The position numbers were made by a program, and so were the translations under genes. Below the pieces are notes generated by a model that did no database searches, was not told the origin of the DNA, and worked only from the letters and a program-made list of their open reading frames with translations. A stretch of DNA of 34,820 nucleotides from Firmicutes bacterium UBA6811 (GTDB lineage: Bacteria > Bacillota > SHA-98 > UBA4971), in assembly GCA_002452295.1 (NCBI GenBank), contig DKEX01000024.1, positions 1 through 34,820 on the forward strand, given 5' to 3'. Numbering within the stretch: position 1 is the first letter of the stretch; each line of letters begins with the position of its first letter. This document shows positions 1 through 6,855 of the stretch, piece by piece.

Positions 1-609
1 CTGGCCGATGGCCACGTACACGCAGATGACGTCCTTGCCACGCTGGTTCAGGATGGTGTCGATGGCGATGGCGGTCTTGCCTGTCTGCCTGTCGCCTATG
101 ATGAGCTCCCTCTGGCCCCGCCCGATGGGGATCATGGAGTCGATGGCGAGAAGGCCCGTCTGAAGAGGCTCTGATACGGGGGTCCGCATGGCGATGCCGG
201 GGGCCGGGTGCTCCATGGGACGGCGTGCCCCCGCGCTGATGGGACCCTTGTCATCGATCGGCATTCCCAGGGCGTTCACCACCCTGCCCACCACGGCGTC
301 GCCCGCCGGGACCTCGATGATACGGTCGGTGCCCCGGGCGATGTCGCCCTCCTTGACGTCGACGTCAGAGCCGAGGAGGGCCACCCCGACGGTGTCCTCT
401 TCGAGGTTGAGTATGATGCCGAACGCCCCGCCCGAGAACTCCACGAGCTCACTCATCATGGCGCCGCGAAGCCCTGAGAGGCGGGCGATGCCGTCGCCCA
501 CCTCGATGACGGTTCCCTGCGTATGTATGTCGAGCCCCGGGCGAATCGCGGCGAGGCGGGCGCGCAGGGCTGATGCCACAGCTTCAGGTGAAAGCTCCAA
601 CAAGGTCAC
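1..609 (-). CDS. atpA: F0F1 ATP synthase subunit alpha, N-terminal 203 residues (cut by window edge)
   Basis: This is the non-catalytic nucleotide-binding subunit of the F1 head. The reading frame runs from a GTG at 609 off the left edge. The visible protein begins MTLLELSPEAV, carries the beta-barrel domain (residues about 25-95), and reaches the P-loop GDRQTGKT followed by AIAIDTILNQ, a strong signature for the alpha subunit. The GTG start overlaps the stop of atpH by 4 bases (606-609), indicating translational coupling. The gamma, beta and epsilon genes would be expected beyond the left edge. The C-terminal part is not visible. Identity is near certain. Confidence 0.97.
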   Translation of the reverse strand, partial: MTLLELSPEAVASALRARLAAIRPGLDIHTQGTVIEVGDGIARLSGLRGAMMSELVEFSGGAFGIILNLEEDTVGVALLGSDVDVKEGDIARGTDRIIEVPAGDAVVGRVVNALGMPIDDKGPISAGARRPMEHPAPGIAMRTPVSEPLQTGLLAIDSMIPIGRGQRELIIGDRQTGKTAIAIDTILNQRGKDVICVYVAIGQ

Positions 610-1319
610 TCTCCCGGGGGGGCCACAGGCGGCCCCGCGGAGGGCCTTGCCGTCGGCCCGGCCGTTGGCGGCCCTGCCGGCGCCCCCGACGGGGGCGCCG
701 GCGGTGATGCCTGTGGCGATCCCAGGGGCGATGCCGACGGTGACGCCGGTGACGGTGCCGACGTCGCCTGTGCCCCGTCCGCCACCGGGCTTTCAAGCTC
801 CTCCCGCAACCTGCGGAGGCGACCGGCGACGCTCCCGTCGAGGACTGTGTCCCCCACCTGCACGATGAGCCCTCCCAGGATCCCGGGATCGACCTCCTTC
901 TCGATGACGATATGGCCGCCGAGCTTCTCGGCAAGGCCGGCCCGCAGCGCCTCGATGTCGTCGCGGGAAAGCTCGACTGCGCTCGTGACGCGCGCCCGCA
1001 CCACGCCCCGGTCCTCGTCGAGGAGCCTGCAGTACGTGTCGGCTATGGCTCCGACCACCCCCACCCGGTTCTCGTCTATGAGGAGGTCGAGGAGCCCGAG
1101 GGTGACGGGGGAGAGCACCTGGCCCAGGATGTCCGACACGATGGAGCGCCTCTCCTCGGCGGGAAGGCCTGGGTCCGAGAGGGTCCGCTCGAGGAGAGGG
1201 ACGGACACGAGCGTTTTCGTGACCTCGGCCAGCTCATCCGCGACGGTCTGGGGGTCAAGCCGCTCCCTGGCGATGGAGAGCAGTGCGCTTGCCAGCGTGC
1301 CGGGCTCGAGGCCTGTCAT
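606..1319 (-). CDS. atpH: F0F1 ATP synthase subunit delta with a Pro/Ala/Ser-rich C-terminal tail
   Basis: This is the peripheral-stalk subunit that links the top of F1 to the b subunits (OSCP/delta family). Residues 1-177 match the family in length and pattern: a helical N-terminal domain, then the C-terminal part with KEVDPGILGGLIVQVGDTVLDGSV, the conserved delta motif. The family normally ends near residue 180. Here a tail of about 60 residues follows (178-237), made almost only of Pro, Ala, Ser and Gly (for example PSPASPSASP). The ATG at 1319 overlaps the atpF stop by 4 bases, and the stop overlaps the atpA start. The tail is in frame up to the coupled stop, so a simple frameshift is unlikely. 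Its role is unknown. Confidence 0.93.
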   Translation of the reverse strand: MTGLEPGTLASALLSIARERLDPQTVADELAEVTKTLVSVPLLERTLSDPGLPAEERRSIVSDILGQVLSPVTLGLLDLLIDENRVGVVGAIADTYCRLLDEDRGVVRARVTSAVELSRDDIEALRAGLAEKLGGHIVIEKEVDPGILGGLIVQVGDTVLDGSVAGRLRRLREELESPVADGAQATSAPSPASPSASPLGSPQASPPAPPSGAPAGPPTAGPTARPSAGPPVAPPGE

Positions 1320-1816
1320 GAGACCTTCCCTCCCAGCTTCGCCTCGACGATCTCGCGAGTGGCCGCTGACGCAAGCCTGCGTAGCGCCTCGGTGTCGAGC
1401 GAATCGCGGACGACCCGGGACGCGACGGCAACCGAGAGGTCCACGGCCTCCCTGCGGATGTCGTGGATAGCCCGCTCCTTCTCACGGGCCAGCTCATCAC
1501 GGGCGCGGGCAAGCATACGTGATGCCTCCTCTGCGGCGAGCTTGCGGGCGTCAGCGCGGATCGCGTCTGAGGCGCGCCTGGCTTCCTCCGTGATCCCCCT
1601 GGCCTTCGTCCGGGCCTGGGATAGCTCTGCATCGAGCCGCTCCTTGAGCCGGGCGGCGTGCTCCCGGTCGCCCTCCGCCGCCGAAACCCGCCCGCGGATG
1701 TACTGCTCCCGCCGCTCGAGGTAGGCCTTGACCGGGCCGAAGAGGTAGCGGCGCAGGAGGAGGTACAGTATGATGAAGTTGAGTATCTGGAAGATGTACG
1801 TGTAGTCGAGGCGCAT
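1316..1816 (-). CDS. atpF: F0F1 ATP synthase subunit b
   Basis: This is the membrane-anchored dimeric stator stalk. The 166-residue protein starts MRLDYTYIFQILNFIILYLLL, a single N-terminal membrane segment. A long charged, alanine-rich helix follows (residues about 30-150) that would form the b-b coiled coil. I chose the ATG at 1816 because a G-rich ribosome site (GGGGGG) lies about 5 bases upstream and because the frame upstream to 1966 encodes unrelated Arg/Pro-rich sequence. Its stop overlaps the atpH start (ATGA). Length and topology are normal. The 247-bp gap to atpE (1817-2063) shows no gene. Confidence 0.93.
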   Translation of the reverse strand: MRLDYTYIFQILNFIILYLLLRRYLFGPVKAYLERREQYIRGRVSAAEGDREHAARLKERLDAELSQARTKARGITEEARRASDAIRADARKLAAEEASRMLARARDELAREKERAIHDIRREAVDLSVAVASRVVRDSLDTEALRRLASAATREIVEAKLGGKVS

Positions 1817-2063
1817 CGGAACCCCCCGGATCGCATGCGGTTTTGTGCGAGTTGCAGGCCCGCGTGCTGCGCGCCGCGAAACCAGGACCGAAACCAGGTC
1901 CGGCGGCCGGACTTCCCTACCGGGCCGGGGCTGGCGGGGCGGGGCGGGGCGGCTGGGCCGGGCCAAGCCGTGCCGGGCTACAGGGAACAGGCCACCAGGA
2001 CCGGGGCGGGGCCCGCGCCGCGGCCGCGAGCGTCCATCCGCACAGCCCCTCCCTCAGGACGGG

Positions 2064-2336
2064 TCAGCGAAGGAGCCGGAGAAACGGGTTCGCGAAGAGA
2101 AGGATCAGCGCCACGACCAGGGCGTATATCCCGGTGGTCTCGGCGATGGCGGCACCAAGGAGCATGGTCCTCAAGATCTCGCCCTGGGCCTCGGGCTGCC
2201 GCCCAACCGCCTCCGCGCCCTTGCCTGCGGCGAACCCCTGCCCGATGCCCGGCCCGATGCCGGCCACCATCGCGATCCCCGCGCCGATGGCCGACGCGGC
2301 GAGCACAAGCGCCCTTGCGGCAAGTGCTGCGTCCAT
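2064..2336 (-). CDS. atpE: F0 rotor subunit c, single hairpin, sodium-type ligands
   Basis: This 90-residue protein of the membrane rotor ring has two transmembrane helices joined by the polar loop GRQPEAQG. Helix 1 has the GIGPGIGQG motif, whose Gln is a sodium ligand in Ilyobacter-type rings. Helix 2 has AETTGIY, where Glu is the ion-carrying carboxylate; the following Thr replaces the Ser of the classic sodium site, and the next Thr and the Tyr are kept. The pattern as a whole (GPGxGQG, AExTGIY, ANPF) is much closer to sodium-translocating rings than to proton-only ones. A GGGGAG ribosome site precedes the ATG. Sodium coupling is inferred from ligands only. Confidence 0.95.
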   Translation of the reverse strand: MDAALAARALVLAASAIGAGIAMVAGIGPGIGQGFAAGKGAEAVGRQPEAQGEILRTMLLGAAIAETTGIYALVVALILLFANPFLRLLR

Positions 2337-2512
2337 ACCAACTCCCCTTTCCCTTCGTATACTTTGTCCAGTCTCGGGGCTTTGTAGTCGCGGCTTGCCT
2401 CGCGTGTAGTCGCGGACAAGGCCTCAAGAAGGAGTTGAGGTGATGCAGAACCTCTGGACGCATGAGAGCATGGTCTCATGGCGAAAGAGCGCGTCCTGAC
2501 TCTATGCGCAAG

Positions 2513-2608
2513 CCCCGACCTCGCCGGGTATCCTGTTCTGGCATCGATGATGTGGTGGTGTCTCTCGCCGTTGGCCTCAAAGAACCGCTTCGACGAATCC
2601 TGCAAAGA
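2513..2608 (-). pseudogene. Fragment of an ApbE-like FAD:protein FMN transferase
   Basis: On the minus strand, in the frame through 2566-2525, the sequence reads KRFFEANGERHHHIIDARTG followed by YPARSGL. This matches the diagnostic motif of ApbE flavin transferases (R-Y-F-x-x-x-G-x-R-Y-H-H-I-I-D-x-R-T-G-Y-P). Nothing recognisable as the rest of ApbE (about 300 residues) lies on either side, and the frame runs through the neighbouring atpE gene as nonsense. I therefore read it as a decayed remnant stranded between the two rotor genes. It cannot be functional. The family call rests on one motif, but that motif is very distinctive. Confidence 0.6.
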
Positions 2609-2624
2609 TGCGGCCGAAAAGTGA

Positions 2625-2798
2625 GAAACACCCCTCGCCAACGACCACTTCTTCCTGAACCTCTCGATGCCCGCGGGCAAGGCGATGCTCGAGGCCGCCC
2701 ATGGAGTTCCGGGGAGTACCATGGTCACCGTCATGAGCAGTAACGGCACCGACTTCGGCATCAAGGTCAGCGGCCTTGGCGATGGGTGGTTCGTTTCA
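2625..2798 (+). pseudogene. Fragment of a DUF1116 (YlbE/AllG-like) gene, antisense to the atp operon
   Basis: The plus strand from 2625, directly after an in-frame TGA, encodes LANDHFFLNLSMPAGKAM, then LEAAHGVPGSTMVTVM, then NGTDFGIKVSGLGDGWF. From memory this resembles the conserved block of DUF1116 proteins, which are encoded with FdrA-type acyl-CoA synthetase-like proteins. Only about 58 residues of an expected 400 or more remain. The similarity stops almost exactly at the stop codon of the double-hairpin rotor gene (2796-2798). The piece lacks its own start, and its upstream frame is closed. I read it as a gene remnant brought in by rearrangement. Family recognition was not checked by a search. 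Confidence 0.55.
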
Positions 2799-3386
2799 GC
2801 CCACAACGGGCGATGCGAACATGAGCACAAGGGCGACAACGAGCCCGAAGATGCTCGTGCTCTGAGAGATGGCCTGCCCGAGCAACATCGTTCTGGTCAC
2901 GTCCATGCGCAGGTCGGGCCGCCGCCCCACGGTCTCGGCGCCCTTGCCTGCCGCATATCCCTGGCCGATGCCCGCGCCTATCCCCGCAAGCATCGCAAAC
3001 CCGGCTGCCAGGGTCGCAGCGGCCTTGACCAGTGGCGTCCCTGGCCGTGCCACCAGTGGGTTTGCGAAAAGGAGCAGAAGCGCGATAACGAGGGAGAAGA
3101 TCCCGGAGGTCTCTGCCACCGCCTGGCCCAGAAGCATTACCACGGTGACCTCCGAGCGCCTGGCCGGGTTGCGCCCGACGGCGTCCGCGGCCTCGCCGGC
3201 GGCGTAACCCTGGCCGATGCCCGGCCCCAGCCCCGAGGCCATCGCGATGCCGGCACCCACCGCCGATGCCGCCAGCACGGCGGCGCGCGGGTGGGCCGCT
3301 GCGACCCTCGCGACCTCCCGGATCTCCTGAAAGCCCAGGTGGCTCAGGATGTTGAATGCGTTGAAGACGTCAAAGATGCTGTCCAT
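2796..3386 (-). CDS. atpE: Duplicated (two-hairpin, V-type-like) F0 rotor subunit c
   Basis: The protein has 196 residues, twice the normal size, with two c-type hairpins in tandem. Hairpin 1 (about 35-110) has LGPGIGQGYAAG and GQAVAETSGIFSLV with the ion-carrying Glu. Hairpin 2 (about 115-195) has IGAGIGQGYAAGKG and GQAISQSTSIFGLV, where the Glu is replaced by Gln, so one of the two ion sites lacks its carboxylate. A 35-residue N-terminal extension starting MDSIFDVFNAF precedes it. The known parallel is the c1 subunit of the Acetobacterium woodii sodium ATP synthase, which co-assembles with single-hairpin subunits. It lies just downstream of atpB. Stoichiometry with the single-hairpin gene is unknown. 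Confidence 0.93.
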   Translation of the reverse strand: MDSIFDVFNAFNILSHLGFQEIREVARVAAAHPRAAVLAASAVGAGIAMASGLGPGIGQGYAAGEAADAVGRNPARRSEVTVVMLLGQAVAETSGIFSLVIALLLLFANPLVARPGTPLVKAAATLAAGFAMLAGIGAGIGQGYAAGKGAETVGRRPDLRMDVTRTMLLGQAISQSTSIFGLVVALVLMFASPVVG

Positions 3387-3398
3387 ATCCCGACCCCG

Positions 3399-4058
3399 CT
3401 AGTCCATCGCTCTTGCGATGAAGGTCATGGTGAGCATCACGAAGATGAAGGTCTGTATGATCCCTGCAAAGATGTCGAAGTACATGTGGGGCACGACTGG
3501 CACGATGATGGGCAGCACGGAGTACAGAAGCCCCATGATGATGGCCCCCCCGAGCATGTTCCCGAAGAGGCGAAACGCCATGGAGAACGGCAGGGCGACC
3601 TCGCTTATGACGTTGAGCGGCGCGAGGAACGCCACCGGCTCGAAGAACCCCTTGAGGTAGGATGCGATCCCCTTTCGACGGATGGAATAATACTGGATGT
3701 TCACGAACGTGATGGTGGCCAGCGCAAGAGTGGTGTTGAGATCGGCCGTCGGCGGCGCAACCCCGATGAGGCCGGTGAGGTTCGCGACCACCAGGAACAG
3801 CGCGAGCGTGCCTATGTACGGTATGAATCCCCTGTGTTCCTTGCCCATGGTCCCGTCCACCAGCCACTGCATGGCCTCGTAAACGAGCTCTGGCACGATG
3901 CGCCTGCCCGAGGGCGGGTCCTCGGGCGGTCGGGATAGCATGACCCGCACGGCGATGCGAGAGGCGATGACGAGCCCGATCATTATCGCCCACGTGGTGA
4001 TGAGGGTCTCCGGTATCTCGCAGCCCAGCAGGTGATACGTTCTCGCGAGGAACGCCAT
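3399..4058 (-). CDS. atpB: F0F1 ATP synthase subunit a
   Basis: This is the stator membrane subunit that forms the ion half-channels against the rotor. At 219 residues it has five or six membrane helices. The family signature is present: FRLFGNMLGG with the essential Arg, PFSMAFRLFGNM before it, and ANLTGLIG in the middle. The C-terminal helix IIQTFIFVMLTMTFIARA is also typical. A GGGG ribosome site lies about 10 bases before the ATG at 4058. The gene ends 12 bases before the double-hairpin c gene, consistent with one transcript. No truncation is seen. Confidence 0.95.
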   Translation of the reverse strand: MAFLARTYHLLGCEIPETLITTWAIMIGLVIASRIAVRVMLSRPPEDPPSGRRIVPELVYEAMQWLVDGTMGKEHRGFIPYIGTLALFLVVANLTGLIGVAPPTADLNTTLALATITFVNIQYYSIRRKGIASYLKGFFEPVAFLAPLNVISEVALPFSMAFRLFGNMLGGAIIMGLLYSVLPIIVPVVPHMYFDIFAGIIQTFIFVMLTMTFIARAMD

Positions 4059-4135
4059 GTCCGGTGTCCCCTTAAGCAGGTATTAGCCTGGAGGGACCCC
4101 TGGCGGCGAGGGCCCCTGAAGTCATACCCATAGCT

Positions 4136-4519
4136 TCAGAGCGGCCCCAGGAGCCCCGTGAGCAGGATGATGAACCTCACCACGATCATGCCCGCCGCCG
4201 CGCCCAGGAACAGCCCGGTGTCCAGCCGCAGCGCGCCGTACAGCACGAGCGCAGTGAGAACATACCTCGCCACGTACTTGAGGCTCACCTGGGCGGGCGC
4301 TCGCACCGGCCCTGCCGCCAGGGCGGCCGTGATGGCGGCGCCCAGGAGATGGAAGCTGGCGAGGCCAAAGGCGGCTCCGGCGACGCCCCCGAGGGCGACG
4401 CGATGAAGACCCGCGCCAGCCAGGACGGGCGCTGCCACAGCAAGCACGATTGCGGCCCTCCTCAGGATCGTGCGCTCGAGCTCACGTGCTTCCCTCATCG
4501 TTGCCACGCAGCTCTCCAT
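4136..4519 (-). CDS. atpI: ATP synthase subunit I-like membrane protein
   Basis: This small protein (127 residues from the ATG at 4519; a GTG at 4540 would add 7) has four predicted hydrophobic helices: ILRRAAIVLAVAAPVLAGAG, GGVAGAAFGLASFHLLGAAI, VARYVLTALVLYGAL and LFLGAAAGMIVVRFIILLTG. Size, topology and position as the first gene of the atp operon fit the AtpI/ATP_synt_I family, which assists assembly of the c ring. That function is known for the family and is not visible here. No convincing Shine-Dalgarno separates the possible starts (4540, 4519, 4498). The protein diverges fast in this family, so the call rests partly on context. Confidence 0.75.
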   Translation of the reverse strand: MESCVATMREARELERTILRRAAIVLAVAAPVLAGAGLHRVALGGVAGAAFGLASFHLLGAAITAALAAGPVRAPAQVSLKYVARYVLTALVLYGALRLDTGLFLGAAAGMIVVRFIILLTGLLGPL

Positions 4520-4800
4520 ACCCCGCCGCCGTGCAGGCACCGGCGACTCTTGCCATACGGGCAGGAATGTGCGAGCCCATGCCCAGGTATAGTTTCCTCT
4601 CTTTGCGCGGTCTTATGAGTTCGTGGGCCGAATGATGCCGTGCTTTTCGCCGCCCCTGGCTCCCGAGAGCGGGGCAGCCGACGCGGCCGAGCACGACCAC
4701 CTGGATTTCGGGGATGCGTTGCAGGCATGGAGGGATTTCGCAGGCGGTGGCGAAAAGGGAAGGCGGGACAAGATGATACTGAGGGGGGCGAGGGTTGCAC
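4520..4800. promoter_or_regulatory. Divergent intergenic region between the atp operon and dat
   Basis: This 281-bp stretch must hold the promoter of the leftward atp operon and that of the rightward transaminase gene. I found no reading frame with membrane helices that could be an atpZ gene and no clear -35/-10 pair on either strand. A GAGGGGGGCGAGGG purine tract at 4781-4794 is the ribosome site of dat. Confidence 0.4.
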
Positions 4801-5670
4801 ATGCCGGAGATCGCATACGTCGAGGGGGCATTCATGGACCTTTCCGAGGCACGCGTGTCCGTGGAGGACCGCGGGTTTCAGTTCGGCGACGGCATATACG
4901 AGGTCGTCAGGTGTTATCGGGGCACGCCATTCGCGCTGGAGGAGCACCTCGCCCGGCTGGAGAGGAGCGCATTCGGCATCGAGCTCTCGCTGCCCGAAGA
5001 CGCGCACCGCCTTGCAGAGCTTGCGGTGGAGGCCCTCCGGAGAAGCGGCATCGAGGAGGCCGTGCTCTACATGCAGGTCACCCGGGGATGGGCCCCGCGC
5101 AACCACGCGTTTCCCGAGACGGTGAACCCTGCTCTCGTCATCACGGTTCGTCCCGCAAGGCCTGCCCCGCCCGACCGCGCCACGCTCGGGGCCGAGGTCA
5201 TCACCGTCCCGGACGAGCGGTGGCTCCGGTGCGACATCAAGTCCACCGATCTCCTCCCGAACGTCATAGCCAAGCAGAAGGCGAAGCGGGCCGGGGCGCT
5301 GGAGGCGATCATGATAAGGGACGGGGTCCACGTCACTGAGGGCGCCAGCGCCAACGTGTTTGCAGTGAAGGACGGCGCGGTGCACACCGCTCCCGAGGGG
5401 CCGCGCATCCTCTCGGGGATAACCAGGTCCATCGTGCTACAGCTTGCGCGCGGGAACGGCATCCCCGTGGTCGAGGGCTTCTTCGCGCCGGCGTTCCTGG
5501 CCGGTGCCGACGAGGTTTTCATAACCAGCACCACGATGGAGGTCGTGCCGTGCGTCAAGATCGACGGCCGGCCGGTAGCCGACGGAAAGCCCGGGCCGGT
5601 GACGCGGGCGCTCGCATCGGCCTACTCGATAAAGGTGGCGAGATGCACGGGCGCCGCGCCCACAACCTGA
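4801..5670 (+). CDS. dat: D-amino-acid transaminase (class IV aminotransferase)
   Basis: This PLP enzyme exchanges amino groups between D-amino acids and 2-oxo acids, typically making D-glutamate from D-alanine for cell-wall synthesis. The protein has 289 residues, normal for the family. Landmarks follow Bacillus D-AAT: FQFGDGIYEVVRCY near the N-terminus, TRGWAPRNH (the Arg-x-His pair that reads the substrate carboxylate in D-specific enzymes), RWLRCDIKSTDLL with the PLP-binding Lys, VTEGASANVF with the conserved Glu, and TSTTMEVVP. The R-x-H pair argues for D-amino acids over branched-chain substrates. I chose the ATG at 4801 (AGGG 6 bases upstream); a TTG at 4795 is in frame. It converges on the DUF6504 gene 16 bases downstream. 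Confidence 0.88.
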   Translation: MPEIAYVEGAFMDLSEARVSVEDRGFQFGDGIYEVVRCYRGTPFALEEHLARLERSAFGIELSLPEDAHRLAELAVEALRRSGIEEAVLYMQVTRGWAPRNHAFPETVNPALVITVRPARPAPPDRATLGAEVITVPDERWLRCDIKSTDLLPNVIAKQKAKRAGALEAIMIRDGVHVTEGASANVFAVKDGAVHTAPEGPRILSGITRSIVLQLARGNGIPVVEGFFAPAFLAGADEVFITSTTMEVVPCVKIDGRPVADGKPGPVTRALASAYSIKVARCTGAAPTT

Positions 5671-5686
5671 CGGGCCCGGCGAGGGC

Positions 5687-5965
5687 CTACAGTTCGCGAT
5701 AGAGCACCCAGTCGCGCCTGCCGCCGCCCCGGTCCATGTAGAGTTCAAAGACCCTCCCATCATCGGTTCGGACGCGGTAATAGTTGCGGTGGCGGCGCAG
5801 GCGCCAGTTGGCATGCTTTGGGTTCACGGTGCCGACGCCGTGGTCCTGCCACGAGGCTTCGACCGCAGATATGCGGTGTTGCTCGCCGCGCCACACGAAC
5901 GCTGTCGGCGGGCCCGGGTGGGAATCGAATATGACGTCTATCGGTTCTGAGTAGAACCGGGGCAT
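5687..5965 (-). CDS. DUF6504 family protein
   Basis: This short soluble protein of 92 residues is rich in Arg, Trp and Tyr: it starts MPRFYSEPIDVIFD and contains PTAFVWRGEQHRIS, RNYYRVRTDDGRVFELYMD and ends WVLYREL. The pattern of a WRG-x-x-H/Y-R-I strand, a variable loop, a YRVRT-DG-x-x-FELY hairpin and a closing W-x-LYR strand is what I recall for DUF6504, a small beta-rich family of unknown function common in actinobacteria and high-GC Bacillota. No catalytic motif is visible. It is a single gene between dat (convergent) and the HAD hydrolase (divergent), so the neighbours give no functional hint. Confidence 0.65.
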   Translation of the reverse strand: MPRFYSEPIDVIFDSHPGPPTAFVWRGEQHRISAVEASWQDHGVGTVNPKHANWRLRRHRNYYRVRTDDGRVFELYMDRGGGRRDWVLYREL

Positions 5966-6114
5966 GGCTGCGCTCCCCTCCGTGTAGCGTGCCGTGTCAG
6001 CACGGGTGAGTGGATGTGTGGCTCACTTGTCTTTCGACGGCGTCGGTCTTCGATCCTTCCCAGGAGCCGCAGATGCGCTTGCCGTAATCTCGTGGTGTCA
6101 TGTGGGGTGATCGT

Positions 6115-6840
6115 GTGGTCCGCTCAATACTGTTCGACCTTGACGGCACTCTGGTTCACTACGACTTCGACATGTTCATCAGGGAGTACCTGACGGCGCT
6201 CGGCGCGAAGCTGGCGAACATGGTCGAGCCAGGCCGGCTCGTAAAGCAGGTGATGAAGTCCACCGACGCCATGGTCCGAAACCTTGACCCGCGAAAGACC
6301 AACCGCGAGGTGTTCTCCGAGGACTTCTTCCCGGCGATAGGGATGGCTGAGGACGCGCTCATGCCGGTATTCGATGATTTCTATCGACGTGATTTCCCAC
6401 ATATCCGGGACAGGCTGGGCATACGAGCGCATCCCGCCGCCCGGCGCATGATCGAGGGCCTCATCTCCCGAGGGCTCGAGGTTGTCATAGCCACGAACCC
6501 CGTGTTCCCCCTCATCGCCGTCGAGGAACGGATGAGGTGGGGCGGTCTGGACGGGCTTCCGTACCGGCTCGTGACATCATACGAGGCCATGCACTTCTGC
6601 AAGCCCAACCGCGAGTATTACCAGGAGGTGCTCGCGCTCATCGGCCGCACGCCCCAGGAATGCTTCATGGTGGGCAACGACGTCGAGGAGGACATCGTCG
6701 CGGGCACGCTGGGCATAAAGACCTATCTCGTGGAGGACTTCCTCCTGGACCGCGGCAGGGCGAAGAATCACCCGGACTTCCGCGGCACCTTCGACAGCCT
6801 TGTGGGCTTTATGGAGTCAGGCCGCCTTCGTGCCGTCTGA
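6115..6840 (+). CDS. HAD-superfamily hydrolase
   Basis: This is a haloacid-dehalogenase fold phosphatase of about 241 residues. All four HAD motifs are visible: ILFDLDGTLV at the N-terminus (nucleophile Asp and acid/base Asp), VVIATNP (motif II Thr), FCKPNREYY (motif III Lys) and MVGNDVEEDIVAG (motif IV acidic pair). A helical cap domain of about 100 residues lies between motifs I and II. The substrate cannot be told from sequence. I favour the GTG at 6115 because GGGGTGATC just upstream resembles the full anti-Shine-Dalgarno complement and the HAD strand then starts at residue 3; an ATG at 6100 adds five residues. It converges on the DUF2207 gene. Confidence 0.85.
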   Translation: MVRSILFDLDGTLVHYDFDMFIREYLTALGAKLANMVEPGRLVKQVMKSTDAMVRNLDPRKTNREVFSEDFFPAIGMAEDALMPVFDDFYRRDFPHIRDRLGIRAHPAARRMIEGLISRGLEVVIATNPVFPLIAVEERMRWGGLDGLPYRLVTSYEAMHFCKPNREYYQEVLALIGRTPQECFMVGNDVEEDIVAGTLGIKTYLVEDFLLDRGRAKNHPDFRGTFDSLVGFMESGRLRAV

Positions 6841-6855
6841 CGGGCTCGCCCGCGC

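Noticed and set aside
188..1724. Long plus-strand frames across atpA-atpH-atpF
   Set aside because: They are antisense shadows of high-GC coding sequence with Ser/Arg/Pro-rich translations and no family pattern.
4482..4640. Small minus-strand frame (MGSHIPARMARVAGACTAAGYG) upstream of atpI, as a possible atpZ
   Set aside because: It has no membrane helices, lacks the AtpZ pattern and overlaps the atpI start. It is most likely non-coding.
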